From positions 1-7,140 of the forward strand of contig JBHGBB010000197.1 of the NCBI GenBank assembly GCA_041946755.1: 7,140 bases of DNA, read 5' to 3'. The notes under the pieces are model-generated. The model searched no databases. It worked only from the letters and a program-made list of their open reading frames with translations, and had not been told where the DNA came from. Origin of the DNA: JBHGBB01 sp041946755. Its GTDB lineage: Bacteria; UBP4; UBA4092; JAOAEQ01. The translations under genes were made by a program, and so were the position numbers. Positions within the stretch are counted from its first letter, which is position 1, and each line of letters begins with the position of its first letter. Positions 1-6,157 of this stretch are shown piece by piece.

Positions 1-12
1 CTTGAGTTTCAT

Positions 13-38
13 GCCACAACTATATCATAGTTAGTGGC
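13..38. repeat. Imperfect inverted repeat (hairpin) at left edge
   Basis: GCCACAACTAT (13-23) pairs with ATAGTTAGTGGC (27-38) through 11 base pairs, with one bulged A at 33 and a 3-nt loop (ATC). It lies about 80 bases past the stop codon of the minus-strand peptidase gene, so it could be a transcript end structure for it. Neither side carries a T-run, so it is not a textbook intrinsic terminator. The rest of 1-116 shows no gene. Confidence 0.45.
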
Positions 39-116
39 TTAAATGATACTATACCCTAAACAAAACCTGATCCAGTTGAAAAAGGAAGGATTCTTACCCG
101 AAGATGATTTCTGAGC

Positions 117-2054
117 TTATCGGCTAAGATATGCACCCATCGAATTCGGTTGTTTGGTCATAGAGGGTGGGAATATCTCATAATCATAGTTCTGGTTGGG
201 AGCATTAATCCGTCGCATCGGGACTTCATTTATTTTCCGCTCTTTCATTTGTTTCGCCGCATATTCAAACGCTTCACCAAAAGTAACAAATCTATCGCCA
301 TTGAGATCGGCTTTCGGGTCTATACCTCCCCAAGCCGGAACATATTTCCCTTTCATTGCGAGACTGCCATTCAGCGCTTTAATCAGGTATTTAAAAAACG
401 CATCGCCGCTACCCTGGTCAGGATGAGCTGAAGTATAAACTACCTTGGCGTTATTGAGGATCGGAATCGCTCCCCCGGTATTACATCCTTCTAAGATAAC
501 AATTATTCTGGCTTGTTTATTTATCATCCCGAGATATTGGTTCAAATCCTGGTATGATATATCCAGCGTTCCATCATTACCCGCATGGCTGGCGATGGCT
601 ATTACCAGGGTATCGTTTTCTTTAATCAGTTTCGAAAATGTATCTAAAATACTATGGAGTTCGGTTTTATTCGGTTCACCGGATTTTAGTTTGGTAAGCG
701 CACCGAATCCTTCAGAAGCCAAAACGATACTGTTTTCTATCGGAATTTCAAAACAATATTGCAACGTTTCCCGCAGAATATAGGTGTTCCCTCCATCCAC
801 TGATTGGGCAAGTAAAACATACCAATTCCCTTGTGGTACAGGATGGATTAATTTAAACGCCGGGTTGGGTTGCTGCGGATATCGATTAATCCGTTTCAAG
901 GAATAAGAATATTGCATTAACGAGAATAGTTCCTGGATATAGGGGTCATCGGGACGCAGCATTAAAAATTGACGGATGATATCATAACTCTTATCGATAT
1001 CAGTACAAACATCTCGAATCCAATAGCTCTGCGCGTTCCACATCCCGATAGTCGGTTTAAGTTCTGCCGGATTTATTTGTCTGGTTGAGCCGTAGGTATC
1101 TCGAATGGTAATCGATTTATCGGAAACGGCGATTATACTCCCTTCAGCATCTTCGCCATCGAATAGCCATAATGAAATAGGTTCTTTCGCTTCCGGGAAA
1201 GTGGTTAGATTTGATGGAAGAGATGCGAGATTGATATGCAATCCTTTTTTTAACGAGGGCTCTTGCATAGTTCTTTTTTCCAATATATCCCGCGATTGCG
1301 CTAGTATCTGCCGGAACTGTATATCATCGGGATACCAGGATACATATTGGTTGATTAAGGCAACGGTCCGTTCATAATTCCCGGTTGCGAAACTTTGCCG
1401 GATATTATCCTGATATCTATGGGATTCTGGCGGTATAATCTGGTTTTTTATAAGCGTTAATTTATTATTATTCGTTTCAATAATAACCTGATCATCGCTG
1501 AGCGTTATGGTTCCATGCAGGATATTCCCGGATTTCAGTTTCAAGGTATGTAATATATCTGCATTATACCCAGTGTCGTTTCTCAATCGAACTGCATCGG
1601 CGATTACTACTTCACCGCCATAACTTTGCTGTGCATTTAGCCGGATAGTATTTTTCCCGGCGGTGAAACTAAATCTCCCTAACGGTACCCATTGATATCC
1701 TGGCAGTTGCTGGTTTATGGTTGCGGTATGCGGGCCATCAGCGGCGGTTATCTCATATCTGACAGTGGTACATCGGTTGTTATTCAGGATATACCATACC
1801 GCAACTTCATATACTCCCGATTCCGGGAGATCAACGGTCCAGGTAGCGGTATTAGCGCTGGTTGGAGATGCATAACGATAGGTACCGTTATTATATCCGA
1901 TTGACTTACTGGCAGCCCATACTCCGGTTTCGGTATAACTCGGGGAGTCGTTATCAACAATGATAACTGCTGCAATACTCCGATTGGCTATGCTCAAATT
2001 AAACAGGATAAAACATAATATCGATAAGCGGAATATAAATGAGTTCAAGTTCAT
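117..2054 (-). CDS. Secreted clan CD (C13/caspase-like) cysteine peptidase homologue with golvesin-like N-terminal domain
   Basis: Predicted exported protein of 645 residues, numbered from the ATG at 2054. Residues 1-29 form a signal peptide with a hydrophobic core and a likely cleavage near SIA|A. Residues about 31-158 match the golvesin/xanthan-lyase-type carbohydrate-binding-like domain: opening IIVDND, a central TATWTVDLPESGVYEVAVWY, then WVPLGRF and closing VVIADAVRLR. Two repeated modules follow, each an SH3-like strand segment plus TPR-like helices (about 168-260 and 292-385). The C-terminal part (about 404-600) resembles clan CD peptidases: a His motif IASHAG (His490) after a hydrophobic strand, and a Cys motif ILEGCNTGG (Cys524) after the next one. 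This is the expected His-Cys dyad order. A 12-residue EF-hand-like loop follows at 583-594 (D-x-N-x-D, ending FGE). The His motif lacks the usual HG pair, so activity is not assured. An in-frame TTG at 2078 would add eight residues, but it lies only about 3 bases from the predicted transcription start, so ATG is preferred. Substrate unknown; the domains suggest a surface or periplasmic role. Confidence 0.8.
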   Translation of the reverse strand: MNLNSFIFRLSILCFILFNLSIANRSIAAVIIVDNDSPSYTETGVWAASKSIGYNNGTYRYASPTSANTATWTVDLPESGVYEVAVWYILNNNRCTTVRYEITAADGPHTATINQQLPGYQWVPLGRFSFTAGKNTIRLNAQQSYGGEVVIADAVRLRNDTGYNADILHTLKLKSGNILHGTITLSDDQVIIETNNNKLTLIKNQIIPPESHRYQDNIRQSFATGNYERTVALINQYVSWYPDDIQFRQILAQSRDILEKRTMQEPSLKKGLHINLASLPSNLTTFPEAKEPISLWLFDGEDAEGSIIAVSDKSITIRDTYGSTRQINPAELKPTIGMWNAQSYWIRDVCTDIDKSYDIIRQFLMLRPDDPYIQELFSLMQYSYSLKRINRYPQQPNPAFKLIHPVPQGNWYVLLAQSVDGGNTYILRETLQYCFEIPIENSIVLASEGFGALTKLKSGEPNKTELHSILDTFSKLIKENDTLVIAIASHAGNDGTLDISYQDLNQYLGMINKQARIIVILEGCNTGGAIPILNNAKVVYTSAHPDQGSGDAFFKYLIKALNGSLAMKGKYVPAWGGIDPKADLNGDRFVTFGEAFEYAAKQMKERKINEVPMRRINAPNQNYDYEIFPPSMTKQPNSMGAYLSR

Positions 2055-2087
2055 ACCTATTGCGTCTATTTTATGCAATGATTGAAT

Positions 2088-2096
2088 ATTATACCA
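2088..2096 (-). promoter_or_regulatory. Extended -10 promoter of the clan CD peptidase gene
   Basis: On the minus strand this reads TGGTATAAT, a perfect TATAAT preceded by the extended -10 TG-N. No good -35 box is visible at 17 bases (TCCTAT), which is normal for extended -10 promoters. Transcription would start near 2081, giving a leader of about 27 bases to the ATG at 2054. No convincing Shine-Dalgarno sits before that ATG; the AGG there is only one base away. Confidence 0.55.
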
Positions 2097-2125
2097 AATC
2101 TTCTTGATTTATAGGAAACGTAAGT

Positions 2126-2139
2126 ATCTAACATTAGAT
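2126..2139. promoter_or_regulatory. Inverted repeat abutting the photolyase -35 box; possible operator
   Basis: ATCTAA (2126-2131) and TTAGAT (2134-2139) are perfect 6-base arms around CA. The repeat ends exactly where the -35 box of the photolyase promoter begins and lies upstream of the divergent peptidase promoter. That is a suitable place for a dimeric regulator to affect both genes. The arms are short and AT-rich, so chance is possible. Confidence 0.3.
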
Positions 2140-2169
2140 TTGACTTATCGACCTTCAAAGCAGTACAAT
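2140..2169 (+). promoter_or_regulatory. Sigma70-type promoter for the photolyase gene
   Basis: TTGACT (2140-2145; 5 of 6 consensus) and TACAAT (2164-2169; 5 of 6) are separated by 18 bases. Transcription would begin near 2176, leaving a leader of about 89 bases before the ATG at 2265. The leader has no obvious riboswitch fold. It contains an 11-codon open frame (2184-2216, ending TAA) that I do not call as a gene. Confidence 0.6.
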
Positions 2170-2264
2170 ACTATAAAGTTATCATGCGAGTAGGTATGGC
2201 TAATGAACGCATATAACCCTAGAAAATCGTCTGGGTAACGAATACCAACAAATCTCATTTAAGT

Positions 2265-3614
2265 ATGCAGCAGAATCGAGTTCGACTAGTAAAAGAAGGT
2301 ATCGCCGGTTCAGGACCGGTAATATATTGGATGAGCCGGGAGCAGCGAAGTACCGATAACTGGGCGCTTCTTTATGCCCAGCAGATAGCAGTCGAACAGC
2401 GGGTGCCGGTAGTAGTCATCTTCTGTTTAGTCCCGGAATTTCTGGATGCAACTATTCGGCATTATGCGTTTATGCTGCAAGGATTGCAGGAAGTTGAACG
2501 AAACTTAGCGAAGAAACAGATTCCTTTTATCCTCTTAACCGGAGACCCGGGACAAGCTATCCCGCAGTTTGTTAAACAGTCGAAAAGTAGCATGCTGATA
2601 ACCGATTTCGATCCCCTACGGATCAAACGGGATTGGAAACTCCGGGTAGGGGAGAGAATCCATATCCCGGTATTTGAAGTCGATGCCCATAATATCGTTC
2701 CCTGCTGGATAGCATCTCGGAAACGGGAGTTTGGCGCTTATACTATAAGACCGAAACTGCATCGGTTACTTCCGGAATATTTAGATGAATTCCCGAAATT
2801 GAACTCGCATCCTTATCCTTGGAAATCAAAATTAAAACAAAATATAGTTTGGAATAAAGTTGTCGCTGCTTTAAAAGTAGACCGAACCGTTTCGGAAATC
2901 AAAAACTTCATACCCGGTGAGAAGGCTGCATTGAAATTATTAAAAGATTTCATTAATCATAGATTAATCAAGTATGATATAGACCGGAACGACCCGAACC
3001 TGGCGGCGCAATCGAATCTATCCCCTTATCTGCATTTCGGCCAAATCGCTCCGCAGCGGGTAGCATTAGCAATAATTAAAAGTAAACATCCGAAAAAAGC
3101 TAAAGACTCGTTTCTAGAAGAGCTTATCGTTCGTCGGGAGTTATCGGATAACTTCTGCTATTATACTCCGAACTATGATTCGGTTGCCGGGTTCCCGAAT
3201 TGGGCTAAAAAAACACTTGATGAACATCGGGACGATACTAGAACATATCGCTATTCAATCGACCAATTCGAACTGGGGCAGACCCATGACCCGTTATGGA
3301 ACGCGGCACAACGGGAAATGATACTTACCGGGAAGATGCATGGATATCTGAGAATGTATTGGGCGAAAAAGATTCTAGAATGGACTGAATCTCCGGAACA
3401 GGCGATACAAACCGCCATCTACTTAAACGATAAATATTCTCTTGATGGCCGCGACCCGAATGGATATACCGGGATCGCCTGGAGTATCGGCGGAGTCCAT
3501 GACCGCGCCTGGAATGAGAGACCGATTTTCGGTAAGATTCGGTATATGAGTTACAACGGTTGCAAATCGAAGTTTGACGTGAAAAAATATATCGCTCGAT
3601 TCTTTCCAGTTTAA
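2265..3614 (+). CDS. phr: Class II deoxyribodipyrimidine (CPD) photolyase
   Basis: Cytoplasmic flavoenzyme that uses near-UV/blue light to split cyclobutane pyrimidine dimers in DNA. It has 449 residues, within the usual range for class II enzymes. The N-terminal Rossmann-like antenna domain (about 18-150) opens with YWMSREQRSTDNWALLYAQ, a hallmark of class II rather than class I photolyases or cryptochromes. The FAD-binding helical domain (about 220-449) contains NLSPYLHFGQ (251-260), FLEELIVRRELSDNFCYY (283-300), the MHGYLRMYWAKKILEW block (358-373), NDKYSLDGRDPNGYTG (388-403) and AWSIGGVHDRAW (405-416). These are the most conserved class II blocks, and all are intact. The ATG at 2265 is the only plausible start: an in-frame TAG lies at 2220-2222 with no other start codon between, and the next ATG (2331) would remove the conserved first strand. 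No Shine-Dalgarno is visible. It has its own promoter and is divergent from the upstream peptidase gene. It is probably constitutive or light/stress responsive, but no specific operator is recognised. Confidence 0.96.
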   Translation: MQQNRVRLVKEGIAGSGPVIYWMSREQRSTDNWALLYAQQIAVEQRVPVVVIFCLVPEFLDATIRHYAFMLQGLQEVERNLAKKQIPFILLTGDPGQAIPQFVKQSKSSMLITDFDPLRIKRDWKLRVGERIHIPVFEVDAHNIVPCWIASRKREFGAYTIRPKLHRLLPEYLDEFPKLNSHPYPWKSKLKQNIVWNKVVAALKVDRTVSEIKNFIPGEKAALKLLKDFINHRLIKYDIDRNDPNLAAQSNLSPYLHFGQIAPQRVALAIIKSKHPKKAKDSFLEELIVRRELSDNFCYYTPNYDSVAGFPNWAKKTLDEHRDDTRTYRYSIDQFELGQTHDPLWNAAQREMILTGKMHGYLRMYWAKKILEWTESPEQAIQTAIYLNDKYSLDGRDPNGYTGIAWSIGGVHDRAWNERPIFGKIRYMSYNGCKSKFDVKKYIARFFPV

Positions 3615-3661
3615 TTTACAATATCCAAAATAAATGTATATGTGGAATAAACCATTTCTTT

Positions 3662-3689
3662 TTGAGTTTCGTCTTATGTTATATATTAA
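3662..3689 (+). promoter_or_regulatory. Weak candidate promoter for the propeller-peptidase gene
   Basis: TTGAGT (3662-3667) is followed after 16 bases by TATTAA (3684-3689). An overlapping alternative is an extended -10 reading TGTTATATA at 3677-3685. The stretch 3615-3717 is very AT-rich, so such matches arise easily. No hairpin terminator for the photolyase gene is visible in this gap, so read-through from it is also possible. Confidence 0.25.
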
Positions 3690-3704
3690 ATAATTATATC
3701 TTTT

Positions 3705-3710
3705 AGGAGG
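3705..3710 (+). promoter_or_regulatory. Consensus Shine-Dalgarno site
   Basis: AGGAGG lies 7 bases before the ATG at 3718 and fixes that start. It is the only consensus ribosome binding site in the window. Confidence 0.9.
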
Positions 3711-3717
3711 ATTATTT

Positions 3718-6120
3718 ATGGTTAAAAAATCAGCGGGGTTTATCGGTCTTGTAGTGTTGTTATCCGGTTTATTATTCTGGATTAGTTCGGGAGTTGGGTA
3801 TAGTGCCGATGCACAAAAAGCCAAGGTAACCAGTTATCTGATTTCGCCTGATGGCAATCATTTAGCCTATGGCATTCCGGGATATGACGCTACTGCAGAA
3901 GAAGTAACCCAGATTATGGTCTGTAATCCGGATGGTAAGAATTCGAAAGTAATCCAAACCGTCCCTGGAACCTGCGATGATATATGCTGGTTGGGAAATG
4001 ACCGGCTACTCTGTACGTATCGAGATTCGATAATATACTATGTCGTTTCAATCGATGGGAAACGGCTGCAGGATATTAAACTACCTCCTACCTGTAATAT
4101 TATTTATAAACGGATTTCTCCCGACGGTAAAAAAGTCGCGTATGTTGGCAGCTATACTAACGATACTGGGAAGAAGCTCTATGGCATGTTTGTGATCGAC
4201 CTCGAAACCGGTAAAGTGCGATGTTTGACCGATAAACCGGTTAAAACCGCACCGGCATGGTCGCCGGATTCCTTGCAACTTACTATCGGAAATACTGCCG
4301 GATACGGCAATAATTATCCGTTGGTTCTGATTAATACTATATCTGGTGAGACCACCGATTTGGAGATCAAGGGAGTAGGCGCTGCCTGGTCGCCAGACGG
4401 CAAACATCTGGCGTTTAGTACCGAAATAGTTAAGGGTGGCAGTTGGTGGGCTGGTGTGCCGATAGATGGCCGAATCGGAATCCTCGATTTGGGATCGAAA
4501 ATCCTGATTAAAGTTACGCCCTCGGCAGTCAATGTATCCGATACTACCACCGGGAAATGGGAGGTGCAAGGTAGTTTTGCTCCGGTCTGGTCATCAGATG
4601 GGAATTGGATTGCGTATCATAAAACCGCAATGCTCCGACCGCATAAGCAGACGAAACCAATTTATACTGACGAAACCTGGATAATCGATAGAACCGGGAA
4701 AAATGCTAAAAAGGTTATCGATGGATATTATCCACTTGCCTGGTCGAAAGATAACCGGACTATATACCTGCAGCAAGATTATCAGATAGATCGAGCTAAT
4801 CTAGAATCCGGTTCAATTGATACTATTGCTTCCTGGGAAAAACCGAAGGCGCCAAGACCTACGGATAAAGATACGATCGAAATCAAGAAACCGGGAGTAA
4901 TCGTTAAACTCACCTGGATAGATAAATCGTATGGCGAATCGTTCGCCTCGATTCTCAATGAAGCGAAAAAAGCGTATGCTGAACTCTATGGATTTTCTCT
5001 GCCTGAAACGATATCGATGAATGCGACCCGTGATCCCCGGGGTAGACTCAGATTATGGACTGATGGCGACTCGCATGTTTTTTTAACGATTAAATCGATA
5101 GACCAGTTAGCGCCGTCACCCCAGTCGGGAGTATATAATATTTATGGGTTATGCCATGAACTGGGACATATTGCGATGTATCGGGATATGCAGAATCAGG
5201 TCGGTTTACCAGAAGGTATTGGGGAAGGGATGGCGCATTATCTGGGGTCGGCAGTAGTCGATACCGTTGCTGCGCGATTAGGGAAAAATATCTGGCCGGA
5301 ACCGTATGATGTATCTGCGGCTGAAGGGATTAGCCGCTTGAACCGGCAGGTTGATGGGAAGGGATTTACTGAACTTGATGCAACTCAGCAAGCGGCGAAA
5401 GTATTCTATACCCTGGACCGGAAATATGGCAGGAAGATTATAGGCCAAGCGATTAAACAATCGCTATCGACTCATCCTTCAGGAAAAGAGTTTATGCCCC
5501 GGTTTATCGCCGCAGTCCGGGAATATACTAAAGATACTACTGCCGGAAATTGGATTCCACAAAACCTTATAGTAGCAGAAGTTAAATGGGAAGTTAAAAA
5601 CCGGACTCCGGACGATAGTTTCTTCAGTGACCAGTCAACGATACCTGATAAAACCGGTATAGTGCTCTATTATGATACCGGCAAAAAAGATGGAGAACAG
5701 AGTATGGCTGGCGGTGGGCATGCGGTATTATTCAAGAAACCTGAAGGAGATTGGGATCTCGATGCGATACAGATTTATGGTTCCCGGTATGGAATGGCGG
5801 AGGCATCGAAAGATGAGTTCACGATATATCTCTGCGATACTGCGTTTGAACCGTTCCAGGAAATCAAACAGTCATATCGGCTATTTAGTCAAGGCGAATT
5901 TCAGTGGGTGAATATTCCAATTGATGCAGTTAAGGTGCCGGAACGGTTTTATATTTGTGTTGCGTTCAATCCCACGTATAGTAAAGGGATCTATATGGCA
6001 TACGATAAAAAAGTAATCCAAGTGCATTCATATAATGCCTTACCCTATACCTATATTAGTGATGTTCGAGATAAATATGACTGGATGATTCGGGTGCATT
6101 TGAAGAAGTCGAGAGAATAA
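3718..6120 (+). CDS. Secreted beta-propeller (TolB/PD40-like) protein with gluzincin HELGH metallopeptidase domain
   Basis: Predicted exported protein of 800 residues. Residues 1-32 are a signal peptide: KK, a hydrophobic core, and a likely cleavage at the AxA-type site ADA near 30-32. Residues about 36-360 contain seven PD40/WD-like strand motifs, starting at about 40, 86, 130, 179, 222, 289 and 340. Typical cores are WSPDGKHLAF and ISPDGKKVAY, consistent with a seven-bladed propeller related to TolB and to DPP IV-type propellers. After a linker (360-390), residues about 393-610 form a peptidase-MA-like domain. GLCHELGH carries the HExxH motif (His480, Glu481, His484), and EGMAHY supplies the likely third zinc ligand, Glu503, 18 residues after the motif as in many gluzincins. 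A further conserved-looking domain follows (about 635-797), with HAVLFKKPEGDW, IQIYGSRYG, an FNPTYSKG turn and a terminal DWMIRVHL; it looks beta-rich. The start is fixed by AGGAGG seven bases upstream, and the gene ends in tandem stops TAATGA. It lies 103 bases after the photolyase gene. Peptidase activity is inferred from motifs; substrate and partners are unknown. The propeller may gate access or bind a ligand. Confidence 0.88.
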   Translation: MVKKSAGFIGLVVLLSGLLFWISSGVGYSADAQKAKVTSYLISPDGNHLAYGIPGYDATAEEVTQIMVCNPDGKNSKVIQTVPGTCDDICWLGNDRLLCTYRDSIIYYVVSIDGKRLQDIKLPPTCNIIYKRISPDGKKVAYVGSYTNDTGKKLYGMFVIDLETGKVRCLTDKPVKTAPAWSPDSLQLTIGNTAGYGNNYPLVLINTISGETTDLEIKGVGAAWSPDGKHLAFSTEIVKGGSWWAGVPIDGRIGILDLGSKILIKVTPSAVNVSDTTTGKWEVQGSFAPVWSSDGNWIAYHKTAMLRPHKQTKPIYTDETWIIDRTGKNAKKVIDGYYPLAWSKDNRTIYLQQDYQIDRANLESGSIDTIASWEKPKAPRPTDKDTIEIKKPGVIVKLTWIDKSYGESFASILNEAKKAYAELYGFSLPETISMNATRDPRGRLRLWTDGDSHVFLTIKSIDQLAPSPQSGVYNIYGLCHELGHIAMYRDMQNQVGLPEGIGEGMAHYLGSAVVDTVAARLGKNIWPEPYDVSAAEGISRLNRQVDGKGFTELDATQQAAKVFYTLDRKYGRKIIGQAIKQSLSTHPSGKEFMPRFIAAVREYTKDTTAGNWIPQNLIVAEVKWEVKNRTPDDSFFSDQSTIPDKTGIVLYYDTGKKDGEQSMAGGGHAVLFKKPEGDWDLDAIQIYGSRYGMAEASKDEFTIYLCDTAFEPFQEIKQSYRLFSQGEFQWVNIPIDAVKVPERFYICVAFNPTYSKGIYMAYDKKVIQVHSYNALPYTYISDVRDKYDWMIRVHLKKSRE

Positions 6121-6157
6121 TGATTATATCGCAGATTAAATATTGTATAGTTGATCT

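Noticed and set aside
445..783. Plus-strand open frame of 112 codons inside the peptidase gene (others at 150-431, 196-426, 1105-1377 and 1692-1904)
   Set aside because: They lie wholly opposite a gene with clear domains, lack ribosome binding sites and show no recognisable motifs; they are reading-frame shadows.
2184..2216. Short open frame in the photolyase leader
   Set aside because: Only 11 codons including stop, no Shine-Dalgarno, and no motif suggesting a leader peptide.
4081..4569. Minus-strand open frame of 162 codons opposite the propeller region (also 3423-3824, 4314-4550, 4594-4776 and 5278-5460)
   Set aside because: The plus-strand frame carries repeated propeller motifs and a consensus Shine-Dalgarno; the opposite frames have low-complexity, unfamiliar products.
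117..6120. A defence or toxin system built from the caspase-like protein and the metallopeptidase
   Set aside because: Both proteins have signal peptides and would act outside the cytoplasm; the genes are divergent and separated by a housekeeping photolyase. There is no sensor, nuclease or pore-forming partner.
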